From NCBI RefSeq assembly GCF_015354735.1, contig NZ_JACEFJ010000004.1, forward strand, positions 124,001 to 188,000: DNA of 64,000 nucleotides, read 5' to 3'. The notes under the pieces were generated by a model. That model was not told the DNA's origin. It was given only the letters and a program-made list of their open reading frames with translations, and did no database searches. Made by a program: the position numbers and the translations under genes. The stretch comes from Pararhodonellum marinum (GTDB taxonomy: Bacteria; Bacteroidota; Bacteroidia; Cytophagales; Cyclobacteriaceae). Shown here one piece after another: positions 16,817 to 25,706 of this stretch. Numbering within the stretch: the stretch's first letter is position 1; each line of letters begins with the position of its first letter.

Positions 16817-17725
16817 ATGAAACTACTTAAATGCTTGCTAGAAATTCAAAGTGTTTCCGGAGATGAACATAGAATGTCAAAATTTATACTTGATTTTGTT
16901 CAAAAACGAAAAAGTGAATGGAATGTTTTGCCTGAGCTTTATTTTGGTGAAAATTTTCAAGATGCCATTGTGTTGAAATTTGGGCAACCTAGAACGGCAG
17001 TATTTGCTCATATGGACACCGTGGGATTTACGGCAAGGTATGCAAATCAACTGCTTCCCATTGGTGGTCCTGAAACTGAAAGTGGCTTTTTCCTGGTTGG
17101 TCAAGATGAGTTAGGCCCAATTTCATGTGAATTGAAGGTTGAAAATGACCAGATTTTTCACAATTTCCCCCGTGCTATCCAAAGAGGCACCAATTTGTCT
17201 TTCAGGCAAAAAATCCGAATTGAAAATGATTACATTCAAGCGGCCTATCTTGACAACAGGCTTGGTATTTACAATGCTTTGAAACTATGTGAAGTTCTAA
17301 AGGATGGGGTAATTGTTTTTTCTACCTATGAAGAACATGGTGGAGGAAGCGTCCCGTTTCTTTGTAAATTTATCTATGAACAATGGAAAATCAAGCAGGC
17401 GCTGATTTCTGACATTACTTGGATAACAGAAGGAGTAGAGCACCAAAAAGGAGTTGCCATTTCCATGCGAGACCGCTATATTCCAAGAAAAGCTTTTCTA
17501 GAAAAAATACTGAAATTGGCAAAATCAAGTGGAATACCCTATCAATTGGAAGTAGAAGGACACGGAGGTAGTGACGGCCGGGAGATTCAAATGTCACCTT
17601 ACCCAATGGATTGGTGTTTTATAGGGGCACCGGAAGACCATGTGCACAGTCCTGACGAAAAGGTGTATTGGGAGGATTTGGAAAGTATGATGTCCATGTA
17701 CCGGTATTTGATGGCTCATTTGTAA
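16817..17725 (+). CDS. M42-like metal-dependent aminopeptidase/deacylase
   Basis: 302 residues, no signal peptide, cytoplasmic. It has the M20/M42 (MH-clan) metal-site order: AHMDTVGF (His), YLDNRLG (Asp), STYEEHGGG (catalytic Glu and Glu ligand), ISDITWITEG (Asp) and PEDHVHSPDEKV (His). The overall design is that of M42 glutamyl aminopeptidase-like enzymes, somewhat shorter than the typical 340-360 residues. Substrate unknown. The last codons and the stop lie inside a perfect 9-bp hairpin (17714-17736) that may end or protect the transcript. Confidence 0.85.
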   Translation: MKLLKCLLEIQSVSGDEHRMSKFILDFVQKRKSEWNVLPELYFGENFQDAIVLKFGQPRTAVFAHMDTVGFTARYANQLLPIGGPETESGFFLVGQDELGPISCELKVENDQIFHNFPRAIQRGTNLSFRQKIRIENDYIQAAYLDNRLGIYNALKLCEVLKDGVIVFSTYEEHGGGSVPFLCKFIYEQWKIKQALISDITWITEGVEHQKGVAISMRDRYIPRKAFLEKILKLAKSSGIPYQLEVEGHGGSDGREIQMSPYPMDWCFIGAPEDHVHSPDEKVYWEDLESMMSMYRYLMAHL

Positions 17726-17736
17726 GGCAAATGAGC
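17714..17736 (+). terminator. Hairpin with the stop codon in its loop
   Basis: GCTCATTTG, loop TAAGG, CAAATGAGC: perfect 9-bp arms, with the TAA stop of the peptidase forming the loop. There is no T-tract after it, so it is a weak terminator or an mRNA-stability structure. Confidence 0.45.
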
Positions 17737-17766
17737 AGGTATTGCTGTATTGATAACTTAATTTCT

Positions 17767-17774
17767 TATATTTG
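17767..17774 (+). promoter_or_regulatory. -7 box for hpt
   Basis: TATATTTG matches TAnnTTTG, 37 nt upstream of the hpt ATG. The predicted start of transcription falls at or just inside the hairpin at 17779-17794. Confidence 0.6.
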
Positions 17775-17778
17775 TACG

Positions 17779-17800
17779 GCCCTTTGATTAGGGCTTTTTT
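17779..17800 (+). terminator. Terminator-like hairpin between promoter and hpt
   Basis: GCCCT, loop TTGATT, AGGGC, then six T. It sits between the -7 box and the hpt start (17812). It may terminate the upstream peptidase transcript, or act on the hpt leader if transcription starts before it. Confidence 0.5.
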
Positions 17801-17811
17801 ATTTCCTTTGA

Positions 17812-18339
17812 ATGATCATCATAAAAGACAAACAATTCGTCCCTTACCTTTCTGCCAAAGCCCTCGATAAGAGGATCAAGCAGCTCGGGAAGCAAATTTC
17901 TGAGGATTATAAGGGGAGACGCCCAATTTTGATCGGAATCCTGAACGGGTCATTCATGTTTTGTTCTGACCTTGTAAAGGAAATTGATTTGAATACCATA
18001 ATTTCCTTCGTTAAATTTTCATCTTATCAATCTACAGCTTCCAGTGGAACAGTCAAGGACTTGATTGGATTGGAATACCCAATTATCGGTGAGGACATTA
18101 TCCTGATAGAGGATATCATTGACACCGGGCTTACCATGCAGCACATGTTGAAAGTGGTGAAAGAAAAAAAACCCAAGTCTATAGCCATTGCAAGTCTTTT
18201 GCTGAAACCTGAAGCATTGAGAATTCCCGTGGAAATCAAATATTTGGGTTTTGAAATTCCCAATAAATTTGTGGTAGGGTATGGCTTGGATTATGATGGC
18301 TTAGGGAGAAATCTCAAAGAGATCTATCAATTGAAATAG
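17812..18339 (+). CDS. hpt: Hypoxanthine phosphoribosyltransferase
   Basis: Purine salvage enzyme converting hypoxanthine or guanine plus PRPP to IMP or GMP. 175 residues. The PRPP motif is IILIEDIIDTGLTMQHML (about 96-113). The FVVGYGLDYDGLGRNL block near residues 150-165 is the base-binding C-terminal region of the family. It is followed 61 nt later by adk, another purine-nucleotide gene, in the same direction. The start ATG gives MIIIKDKQF, which is the normal N-terminus. The leader contains a terminator-like hairpin (17779-17800). Confidence 0.96.
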   Translation: MIIIKDKQFVPYLSAKALDKRIKQLGKQISEDYKGRRPILIGILNGSFMFCSDLVKEIDLNTIISFVKFSSYQSTASSGTVKDLIGLEYPIIGEDIILIEDIIDTGLTMQHMLKVVKEKKPKSIAIASLLLKPEALRIPVEIKYLGFEIPNKFVVGYGLDYDGLGRNLKEIYQLK

Positions 18340-18400
18340 CTTAAAAAGCATAACATTTATTTTAAATAGGCAATAAACTCAACTAAATTCAAAAAGAAAG

Positions 18401-18976
18401 ATGCATAACATCGTTTTATTTGGACCTCCAGGCGCTGGAAAAGGAACGCAAAGCGAGAAACTTATCCTAAAATACAACTTGATTCATATATCTACGGGTG
18501 ACCTGTTCAGAAAACACTTGGGTGAAGGAACAGAATTAGGAAATCTAGCCAAAAAATACATGGATGAAGGCAACCTGGTTCCAGATGAAGTTGTCATCGG
18601 AATGGTCGATGATAAAATCAAAAGCACCAAAGATGCCAATGGATTTATATTTGATGGTTTTCCTCGGACAGTGGCTCAGGCGGAAGCCCTAGATGCCTTG
18701 TTAGAAGAAAACAACATGAAGATTTCCTGCATGATTGCTTTGGATGTGCCGGAAGAGGTTTTGAAAGAGAGGATTAAAGAAAGAGGAAAAACTTCAGGGA
18801 GAGTAGACGATCAGAATGAACAAAAGATCAACACCAGGATCCGGGTTTATTTGGAAGAAACACTACCTGTGGCGGGATATTACCAAGCACAAAACAAACT
18901 CACCAAAGTGCATGGTGTAGGAGGAATAGACGAAATCTTCCAAAAAATCACCAAGGTGGTAGACGAAAGCATATAA
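18401..18976 (+). CDS. adk: Adenylate kinase
   Basis: Interconverts ATP + AMP and 2 ADP. 191 residues, the short-lid type: between [16 protein letters not shown] and [10 protein letters not shown] there is no zinc-binding lid insertion. Walker A is [10 protein letters not shown] (residues 8-17). The AMP-binding region includes [10 protein letters not shown] and [15 protein letters not shown]. It lies between hpt and obgE, an order I consider typical for this phylum. obgE has its own -7 box beginning 12 nt after the adk stop, so the two need not share a transcript. Confidence 0.97.
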   Translation: MHNIVLFGPPGAGKGTQSEKLILKYNLIHISTGDLFRKHLGEGTELGNLAKKYMDEGNLVPDEVVIGMVDDKIKSTKDANGFIFDGFPRTVAQAEALDALLEENNMKISCMIALDVPEEVLKERIKERGKTSGRVDDQNEQKINTRIRVYLEETLPVAGYYQAQNKLTKVHGVGGIDEIFQKITKVVDESI

Positions 18977-18987
18977 AAAATATTTCT

Positions 18988-18995
18988 TACCTTTG
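18988..18995 (+). promoter_or_regulatory. -7 box for obgE
   Basis: TACCTTTG, 67 nt before the chosen GTG start. The longer in-frame reading would start inside this box (TTG at 18993), which argues against that longer start. Confidence 0.6.
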
Positions 18996-19061
18996 CGTGT
19001 TCAATTGGCTAAGTATGCGATGCTTAGCCAATTTTATTTACACCAAAACCAAAAGCTAATA

Positions 19062-20054
19062 GTGGCTGATTCCAATTTCATAGATTATGTTAAGTTCTGT
19101 TCCCGGTCAGGTGCAGGAGGTGCAGGTTCGGTTCATTTCCGAAGGGAAAAACATGTACCTAAAGGCGGGCCTGACGGAGGTGATGGGGGCCGGGGAGGAC
19201 ATGTTATCCTAGTAGGGAACAAACAGCTCTGGACATTGCTTCATTTGAAATACAAAAAGCATGTGATTGCAAAAGCTGGAGCCAATGGAGAAGGTGGAAG
19301 AAGAAAAGGGGCTGACGGTACCGATATTGTCTTGGAAGTTCCACTGGGTACTGTTGCAAAAGATGCTGAAACAGGAGAAGTGAGATTTGAAATTACAGAA
19401 GAAGGCCAGGAGGTAATTCTGACTTCTGGAGGTCGAGGTGGCTTGGGAAATGACCATTTCAAAACAGCCACCAACCAGGCTCCACATTTTGCTCAGCCTG
19501 GAGAACCAGGCATAGAGGAATGGATTATACTTGAGCTTAAGCTTTTGGCGGATGTCGGATTGGTAGGGTTTCCCAATGCAGGCAAATCTACCCTTTTATC
19601 CACCTTGTCAGCAGCAAAACCGGAAATTGGAGATTACCCCTTTACCACATTGGTACCAAATCTGGGGGTGGTTGCCTATCGGGATGATAAATCATTTGTA
19701 ATGGCTGATATTCCCGGAATCATAGAAGGGGCTTCGGAAGGCAAGGGTTTAGGTATCCGGTTCCTGAGACACATCGAGCGGAATTCGATCCTATTGTTTT
19801 TGATACCTGCTGATGCTGAAAGCATTGCTGATCAGTACAACATATTGCTGAATGAACTCAAGAAATACAATCCTGAGTTATTGGATAAGCACCGCTTACT
19901 GGCCATTTCGAAGTCAGACATGTTGGATGAAGAATTGATAAGGGAAATGGCAAAGGAAGTCCCTAAAGAAATCCCACACATATTTATTTCCTCTGTCAGC
20001 CAATATAAACTCGATAAGTTGAAGGACATGATCTGGCAGGCCCTGATAGAATAG
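19062..20054 (+). CDS. obgE: GTPase Obg/CgtA
   Basis: Ribosome-associated GTPase needed for large-subunit assembly. 330 residues from GTG 19062, giving [12 protein letters not shown], the usual family N-terminus. An upstream in-frame TTG at 18993 would add 23 residues but overlaps the promoter -7 box. The Obg domain (about 1-160) is glycine-rich ([24 protein letters not shown]). The G domain has G1 [10 protein letters not shown]3 DIPG and a G4 of SKSD instead of NKxD. There is no C-terminal OCT extension. Following genes grpE and dnaJ are close and co-directional. Confidence 0.95.
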   Translation: MADSNFIDYVKFCSRSGAGGAGSVHFRREKHVPKGGPDGGDGGRGGHVILVGNKQLWTLLHLKYKKHVIAKAGANGEGGRRKGADGTDIVLEVPLGTVAKDAETGEVRFEITEEGQEVILTSGGRGGLGNDHFKTATNQAPHFAQPGEPGIEEWIILELKLLADVGLVGFPNAGKSTLLSTLSAAKPEIGDYPFTTLVPNLGVVAYRDDKSFVMADIPGIIEGASEGKGLGIRFLRHIERNSILLFLIPADAESIADQYNILLNELKKYNPELLDKHRLLAISKSDMLDEELIREMAKEVPKEIPHIFISSVSQYKLDKLKDMIWQALIE

Positions 20055-20115
20055 TGCCACTTTGTCAGCAAGTGCTTTATGGCAAAAGAATTGATGATTA
20101 GGAAAAGGTTAAAAG

Positions 20116-20679
20116 ATGAAAGATCAAATGGCGGAAAAAGACAATTTAGAAAAGGAAGAAATTCTGAAAGACCAAACTACCGCAACAGAGCATGTGGAGC
20201 AAGCCAGTATGGAACAAGATCAAGAGACAGATGATCAGAAGCTGGTGAAAGAGAATCAGGAGTTGAAAGAAAAGTACCTACGGCTCTATTCTGAATTTGA
20301 TAATTACAGAAGGAGAACAGCAAAAGAGCGTCTGGAACTTATTAAAACTGCTTCTGAAGATGTGTTGAAAGACTTGATTACTGTGGTTGACGATTTTGAG
20401 CGGGCTTTCAAAGCTGAAGAAAGCAAAGGCCATGAAGCCAATGATCAAGAAGGTAACAGACTAATTTACCAGAAGCTGGTCAAAATTATGGAGTCGAAAG
20501 GATTGAAACCGATGAACGACCTGCATGGGAAACCCTTTGATGCAGAAACCCAAGAAGCCATAACGCAGATCCCGGCCCCAACAGAAGACCTGAAAGGCAA
20601 AGTGGTGGATGTGGTAGAAAAAGGATATACATTGGGCGATAAGGTAGTCCGGTATGCCAAAGTGGTAATAGGAGCATAA
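20116..20679 (+). CDS. grpE: Nucleotide exchange factor GrpE
   Basis: Releases ADP from DnaK; dimeric. 187 residues. A highly charged N-terminus (about 1-55) is followed by a long coiled-coil helix ([20 protein letters not shown], about 50-100) and a C-terminal beta domain ([16 protein letters not shown] and [16 protein letters not shown]). The ATG at 20116 is used; ATG 20128 is an alternative. It ends 4 nt before dnaJ, so the pair is clearly co-transcribed. dnaK is not in the window. No CIRCE element was seen upstream, so heat regulation, if any, is by another mechanism. Confidence 0.96.
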   Translation: MKDQMAEKDNLEKEEILKDQTTATEHVEQASMEQDQETDDQKLVKENQELKEKYLRLYSEFDNYRRRTAKERLELIKTASEDVLKDLITVVDDFERAFKAEESKGHEANDQEGNRLIYQKLVKIMESKGLKPMNDLHGKPFDAETQEAITQIPAPTEDLKGKVVDVVEKGYTLGDKVVRYAKVVIGA

Positions 20680-20683
20680 AATT

Positions 20684-21790
20684 ATGGCAAAGAGAGATTA
20701 TTACGAGGTATTGGGGGTCAGTAAAAGTGCCCAACAAGAAGAAATAAAAAAGGCCTATCGAAAGATGGCCATTAAATATCACCCTGACAAAAATCCAGGA
20801 AACCCCGAAGCTGAAGATAAATTCAAAGAAGCTGCGGAAGCCTACGAGGTTCTGAGCAATCCTGAAAAAAGGCAACGTTATGACCAATTCGGCCATCAAG
20901 GCTTAGGGGGCAACGGTGGCTTCAGCGGTGGTGGAATGAACATGGAGGACATTTTTTCCCAGTTCGGAGATATATTCGGAGGAGGTTTTGATGGATTCTT
21001 TGGAGGCGGTTCCCGAGGAGGTCGAAGGACCAAAAAGGGAACTAATCTGAGGGTTAAGTTGAAAATGAACCTTCAGGAAGTAGCCAATGGGGTTGAAAAA
21101 AAGATCAAAGTAAAACGCCACGTAGTCGCACCAGGAGTTTCTTTCAAAACCTGTACCACCTGCAATGGGGCTGGTCAGGTGAGAAAAGTGGTCAATACCA
21201 TGCTTGGACAGATGGTTTCCGCCAGCACCTGCCCTGCCTGTGGTGGTAGCGGTCAAATGGTTGATAAAAAGCCAGCCGATGCTGATCCTCAAGGCCTGAT
21301 CGTAAGAGAAGAGATTTTATCCATCAATATCCCGGGAGGGGTGGCTGATGGCATGCAACTCAGCATGTCTGGCAAAGGCAATGAGACACCAGGTGGTATT
21401 CCTGGCGATCTTTTAATAGTCATTGAGGAGGTGCAGGACGACATCCTTCAGCGTGATGGAAACAATGTGGTCTATGACTTGTATGTCAATTTTGTAGATG
21501 CCGCCCTAGGAGCTCAGATTGAAGTACCTACCATAGAAAGTAAGGTGAAAATCAAACTGGAACCAGGTACACAAAGTGGTAAAATTCTCCGTTTGAAAGG
21601 CAAAGGAATCAAAGACATCAATGGCTACAACAGAGGAGATCAACTCATCCATGTAAATGTGTGGACACCAAAGCAACTCAGCAAAGAGGAAAGAATAACA
21701 TTGGAAAAACTCCGGGATTCTGCCAATTTTAATCCCGACCCCGGAAGCGGAGAAAAAAGTTTCTTTGACAAAATGAAAGAGTTCTTTTAA
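20684..21790 (+). CDS. dnaJ: Chaperone DnaJ (reduced zinc domain)
   Basis: Hsp40 co-chaperone of DnaK. 368 residues. The J-domain is at 1-70 with HPD in YHPDKNPG. A Gly/Phe-rich region follows (about 75-115, [12 protein letters not shown]). The central cysteine region has only two CxxCxGxG motifs, CTTCNGAG and CPACGGSG, instead of four; the intervening pair is absent, so one zinc site is expected instead of two. The C-terminal substrate domains are intact ([19 protein letters not shown]). The reduced zinc domain is, to my knowledge, a lineage trait in Flavobacteriia/Cytophagia. It is coupled to grpE and followed by a strong terminator. Confidence 0.96.
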   Translation: MAKRDYYEVLGVSKSAQQEEIKKAYRKMAIKYHPDKNPGNPEAEDKFKEAAEAYEVLSNPEKRQRYDQFGHQGLGGNGGFSGGGMNMEDIFSQFGDIFGGGFDGFFGGGSRGGRRTKKGTNLRVKLKMNLQEVANGVEKKIKVKRHVVAPGVSFKTCTTCNGAGQVRKVVNTMLGQMVSASTCPACGGSGQMVDKKPADADPQGLIVREEILSINIPGGVADGMQLSMSGKGNETPGGIPGDLLIVIEEVQDDILQRDGNNVVYDLYVNFVDAALGAQIEVPTIESKVKIKLEPGTQSGKILRLKGKGIKDINGYNRGDQLIHVNVWTPKQLSKEERITLEKLRDSANFNPDPGSGEKSFFDKMKEFF

Positions 21791-21803
21791 AAATAAGCAT
21801 ATT

Positions 21804-21832
21804 AAGCCAGAAAAGTTTCTGGCTTTTTTTTG
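21804..21832 (+). terminator. Intrinsic terminator of grpE-dnaJ
   Basis: AAGCCAGAAA and TTTCTGGCTT form a tight stem followed by a long T-run. It is 13 nt after the dnaJ stop. Confidence 0.9.
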
Positions 21833-21868
21833 TCCAAACCAAACCTTTTAACTCTTGAGTCGTAATTT

Positions 21869-22762
21869 ATGCGTATGTGGAGAGTACTATGCTTGTTGAT
21901 CGTGGGAAGCCTTACCTTGTTTGTAACTTCCGAGGCACAGATTGTCAAGGAGTTCAAGGTGGAGCAAGGGATTGGTTTAAATGCCGTAAATTTTGATTTT
22001 TCCTCCTATAAGGGAGTCTCCAAAATAAAAAGAGATCCTACAGGATTTCCGTTAATGGTTCATGCCCATTTATCTAAAGTCAACATCCTGCCCTCCTTTT
22101 CACATCACAGAGATGATGCGGTACTTTTCACCTCTCTTTCTCATAGCAATGTGGAATCGGAAAATCTAGGGAAAAGTCTTTCTTATAGATTGTTTGGCAG
22201 TAATGAAGGAGATTTTGACCATATCTGGGAAATTGGATTGGGAAGTACATACCTTTATAATCTGAATTTAAATTTTGGAATCGGGATGGCAAATCTGGAT
22301 TTTTCAGATCTGTTGGTTTCGCGGTGTAAAATTAACACTGCCAGCGCGGATGTTAACCTCTATTATACCAAAAAGGAAATCAATGCCACCTTAATGGATA
22401 CCATGATGGTAAAAATCAATATGGGCACTTTGGAAGCCAATAATATCAATTATGCTAATGCAGAGACCATGATGTTTGAAATAAATTACGGCAAAGTCAA
22501 CCTTGGATTTGAAGAGGGGATGGCCAAAGCCTGTGACATCTCTGCCATTGTGGGAGCCGGATCTGTCAATGTGGTATTGCCTTCAGAGAACCAACCCTAC
22601 AAAGTCATCATCAAATCCACCCCTATGTGCAGGACTTCGGTTCCTAAGTACCTCAAAAACATCGGGAACAAAACCTATGTCAGTAAGGCATTTAAGGAAG
22701 ATGCGGAAAATTTGATGACCATGAGAATCGATGTTTCTGTAGGTTCTGTTACATTAAAATGA
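21869..22762 (+). CDS. Secreted beta-rich protein of unknown function
   Basis: 297 residues with a signal peptide (about 1-24, CLLIVGSLTLFVTSEAQ). The second half repeats a short strand pattern: YNLNLNFGIGMANLDFSD, ADVNLYYTKKEINATL, MVKINMGTLEANNINYAN, MMFEINYGKVNLGFEEG. This suggests a stacked beta-solenoid as in LiaF-like or auto-transporter-adhesin-head proteins. I do not recognise a specific family. It lies between the dnaJ terminator and an ABC transporter pair, 49 nt before the ATPase. Secretion is well supported; role is unknown. Confidence 0.75.
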   Translation: MRMWRVLCLLIVGSLTLFVTSEAQIVKEFKVEQGIGLNAVNFDFSSYKGVSKIKRDPTGFPLMVHAHLSKVNILPSFSHHRDDAVLFTSLSHSNVESENLGKSLSYRLFGSNEGDFDHIWEIGLGSTYLYNLNLNFGIGMANLDFSDLLVSRCKINTASADVNLYYTKKEINATLMDTMMVKINMGTLEANNINYANAETMMFEINYGKVNLGFEEGMAKACDISAIVGAGSVNVVLPSENQPYKVIIKSTPMCRTSVPKYLKNIGNKTYVSKAFKEDAENLMTMRIDVSVGSVTLK

Positions 22763-22811
22763 TTTTTAGACTCGCATTTTTTTACTAATATTAATTCCTC
22801 AAACCTGTACT

Positions 22812-23717
22812 GTGTTGAAAACCCTGGAAGTGATCCAATTGAGTAAAAAATACGGGAAAACTCCCGCCCTTACAGATATAAATCTGGAAATACCTCAAGG
22901 ATCTATTTTTGGACTATTGGGCCCTAATGGCGCAGGTAAAACCACCCTGATTAGAATCATCAACCAAATCATCGAGGGAGATTCAGGTGATATTTTGATT
23001 CAGGGAGAGCGATTACAACCTAAGCACATAAGCAGAATTGGATACCTTCCGGAAGAAAGGGGTTTGTACAAGAAAATGAAAGTGGGCGAACAGCTGCTAT
23101 ATTTTGCCCAACTGAAAGGCATGCCGACAGGGGAAGCCAGACAAAAGGTAGAAGAATGGTTGAGACGTTTGGACATACATTCTTGGAAGGAGAAAAAGAT
23201 AGAAGACCTTTCCAAAGGTATGGCACAGAAGATCCAGTTTATTTCCACTGTGATACATAGTCCTGAAATCCTGATTTTGGATGAACCCTTCAGTGGTTTT
23301 GATCCTGTCAATGCCGAACTGATAAAAAATGAGATACTCGAACTGAAATCTTTGGGCACGACTGTGATCCTTTCTACCCACCGAATGGAGTCCGTAGAGC
23401 TACTCTGCGATCACATTGCCATGATCCATCGCTCCTTCAAAGTGCTTGATGGACCTGTAAAGGAAGTAAAGCTAGCTTCAAAACCCCATGAGTTTCTGGC
23501 CAAAATCAAGAAAAACGGGAAACCCCTGCCAGCTAATTGGCAATATGGGGTAGAAACTGAGGATTATGCCAGTTTTCTCATTCCTTTAAATGGCCAATCT
23601 CCCAATCAGATTCTAGGCCAAGCCATGGAATATGGGGAAATTTTGGGATTCGAGGAGATCATCCCCTCCATTGAGGAGATTTTTATGGAAAAAGTGAAAG
23701 AAGATACCCATGAATAA
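22812..23717 (+). CDS. ABC transporter ATP-binding protein (NatA-like)
   Basis: 301 residues. Walker A is GPNGAGKTT (about 37-45), the signature is LSKGMAQKI, Walker B is ILILDEPFSGFD, and the switch His is in STHRM. A C-terminal extension of about 80 residues resembles the DUF4162 domain of sodium- or drug-export ATPases. The start appears to be GTG at 22812 (TTG one codon later is the alternative). It overlaps the permease gene by 8 nt, so the two form an exporter. Substrate cannot be deduced; NatAB-type exporters move Na+ or amphiphilic compounds out. Confidence 0.93.
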   Translation: MLKTLEVIQLSKKYGKTPALTDINLEIPQGSIFGLLGPNGAGKTTLIRIINQIIEGDSGDILIQGERLQPKHISRIGYLPEERGLYKKMKVGEQLLYFAQLKGMPTGEARQKVEEWLRRLDIHSWKEKKIEDLSKGMAQKIQFISTVIHSPEILILDEPFSGFDPVNAELIKNEILELKSLGTTVILSTHRMESVELLCDHIAMIHRSFKVLDGPVKEVKLASKPHEFLAKIKKNGKPLPANWQYGVETEDYASFLIPLNGQSPNQILGQAMEYGEILGFEEIIPSIEEIFMEKVKEDTHE

Positions 23718-25017
23718 AATTCTACTGGTCATCAGAAGGGAGTATCTGTCCAGAGTTAAGAAGAAATCCTTCTTACTGGTTACCTTACTCACGCCATTGA
23801 TTTTCCCCACTATCATGGCCGTTTTTCTATGGATCGCCATGAAAGATACAGGGGAGGATGCTCTGAGAATCATAGAAGTAGTTGATGAAAGTAACGAATT
23901 TTTTCTGGAAAGTGCGGATCAGTATGTTTTCACTTTTTCAAATCTAAGCAGGGAAGAGGCCAAAACCTTGGTACAGAACGGTGATCGTTATGGCTTCTTG
24001 TACATTCCAAAAATCGATTTAACAAATCCTTCAGGGATAGTTTATTATACCAATAAGACCCCCAGCTTCGCTTTGGTCAACACCCTTGAATCTTCCCTGA
24101 AACGGAAAATTGAAGAACTTAGGCTTTTTCAATCTGGTATAGATCCCAAATTGATCAATTCCCTTAGGACCAATGTCAGCATTCAATCCATCACCCTTGA
24201 CAATGCTGGGGAGGAAAAAATATCCAATGCCACGGTCAATTTCGTGATTGGATTCATGACAGGGATCTTGATTTATGTCTTTATCCTGATATATGGCAAT
24301 CAGATCATGCAGGGAGTAATAGAGGAAAAATCCAGCCGGATCATAGAAATCTTGGTCTCTTCCATTAGGCCTTTTCAGTTGATGTTGGGAAAAATCATCG
24401 GCATTGGTGCTGTGGGTTTGACACAGTTTTTGATTTGGATTGTTTTGATTTTTGCGGTGACCTCTGTGGTGGTGGGGTATTTTGGCATGCAGATGCCTCA
24501 GCAACAGGCCATGGAAATGGCCAATCCGGCTGCGATTTCGGCTATGGGAGATTCTGCTGAAATGGCACAGATTTTAGAGGTGATCTATGGTATTAATTTC
24601 ATAAAATTGGCATTGACTTTTGTGTTTTATTTTATAGGTGGGTACCTTCTTTATGGGGCGTTTTTTGCAGCTATCGGTGCCGCGGTAGATAGTCCATCAG
24701 ATGCACAACAATTTATGTTTCCGGTTACCATACCCCTTATCATTGCTTATATGGGGCTTTTTGTCTTTGTATTAGAAGACCCCAACAGTCAAGTCTCTTT
24801 TTGGTTGTCCATCATTCCGTTTACCTCTCCCATTGCCATGATGGGCAGAGCAAGTTATGGGGTGCCGTTTTTTGATTTGGCCCTGTCTATGGGTCTGTTG
24901 ATCCTAGGATTTCTTTTTACCACTTGGTTGGCCGGAAAAATTTACCGAATTGGTATTTTAGTCCATGGTACCAAAGTCAATTACAGAACTTTATGGAGAT
25001 GGATAAAGGCAGATTAA
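23710..25017 (+). CDS. ABC-2 type transporter permease (NatB-like)
   Basis: 435 residues. TM1 lies near residues 19-40. A periplasmic domain of about 130 residues (DESNEFFLESADQYVF) follows, then five or so C-terminal membrane segments from about residue 180. The conserved ABC-2 blocks GVIEEKSSRIIEILVSSIRP and GKIIGIGAVGLTQFLIW are present. This layout is that of NatB/ABC-2 family 3 permeases. It overlaps the ATPase gene by 8 nt. It ends just before the convergent dps terminator, which has no T-tract in its direction. Confidence 0.92.
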   Translation: MNKILLVIRREYLSRVKKKSFLLVTLLTPLIFPTIMAVFLWIAMKDTGEDALRIIEVVDESNEFFLESADQYVFTFSNLSREEAKTLVQNGDRYGFLYIPKIDLTNPSGIVYYTNKTPSFALVNTLESSLKRKIEELRLFQSGIDPKLINSLRTNVSIQSITLDNAGEEKISNATVNFVIGFMTGILIYVFILIYGNQIMQGVIEEKSSRIIEILVSSIRPFQLMLGKIIGIGAVGLTQFLIWIVLIFAVTSVVVGYFGMQMPQQQAMEMANPAAISAMGDSAEMAQILEVIYGINFIKLALTFVFYFIGGYLLYGAFFAAIGAAVDSPSDAQQFMFPVTIPLIIAYMGLFVFVLEDPNSQVSFWLSIIPFTSPIAMMGRASYGVPFFDLALSMGLLILGFLFTTWLAGKIYRIGILVHGTKVNYRTLWRWIKAD

Positions 25018-25020
25018 AAC

Positions 25021-25053
25021 AAAAACAGCCACTCCTCAATAAGGAACGGCTGT
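25021..25053 (-). terminator. Intrinsic terminator of dps
   Basis: ACAGCC/GGCTGT with an inner TCCT/AGGA pair around CAATA. On the minus strand a T5 tract follows the stem. It is 28 nt past the dps stop. Confidence 0.7.
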
Positions 25054-25080
25054 GTGCGCCTATAGGATGTTTATTATTAA

Positions 25081-25551
25081 TTATTTTAGATATGCCGAAA
25101 GCATCCAAATCACTTTTTCTTTGGATGTGATGTAATCGCTCATCAAAGTGACGGTACCTTCATCTCCCTTTTCTGAAGCCGCTTCTAGAACCATCCTCTC
25201 GAGGTTTAGCAGGGTGGTTAGGTTTTCTCTGATAATTTCCACCATCTGTTTGTGGTCATCCACTTTTTTGGCCTCTTTGATCTCGGCATTATCAATGTAT
25301 TCCTGAAAGGATGAATAGGGACGCTCACCCAAGGTAAGGATACGTTCGGCAGTCTCATCTATGGCCAGATTGGCTTCGTTGTACAACTCTTCAAATTTGG
25401 CATGGAGTTCGAAGAAATTCGGTCCCGAAACGTTCCAATGAAAATTTCTCAGGTTTTGGTAGTATATTTCGTAATTGGCTAAAAGGAGGTTGAGCTTTTC
25501 ACTCAATGCCTGACTTTCTTTTATTCTCAAGCCGATATCGTTGGTTTTCAT
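25081..25551 (-). CDS. dps: Dps-family DNA-binding ferritin
   Basis: Dodecameric mini-ferritin that oxidises and stores iron and protects DNA under oxidative stress or starvation. 156 residues, all-helical. Ferroxidase-site residues are in the typical order: NLRNFHWNVSGPNFFELHAKF gives the two His, then EELYNEANLAIDETAERI gives Asp and Glu ligands. The N-terminus is short with few lysines, so DNA binding may be weak. It is a single-gene unit with its own terminator and converges on the ABC permease gene. Confidence 0.95.
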   Translation of the reverse strand: MKTNDIGLRIKESQALSEKLNLLLANYEIYYQNLRNFHWNVSGPNFFELHAKFEELYNEANLAIDETAERILTLGERPYSSFQEYIDNAEIKEAKKVDDHKQMVEIIRENLTTLLNLERMVLEAASEKGDEGTVTLMSDYITSKEKVIWMLSAYLK

Positions 25552-25706
25552 AAATTGGTAAGTTTTGTTTTTTTAAAAATATTACTCCAATTTACAACTT
25601 TATCTCCAGCCTTTCTAATGAATATTTCCTATTTGGAATAGATAATATCTATCCGAAACAGGAGTTATAATCAAAACCAAAAAATTTGCTGACTCAGCGC
25701 GTGCCC

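Noticed and set aside
24031-24504. 157-codon ORF opposite the ABC permease
   Set aside because: Antisense shadow of a well-supported permease gene.
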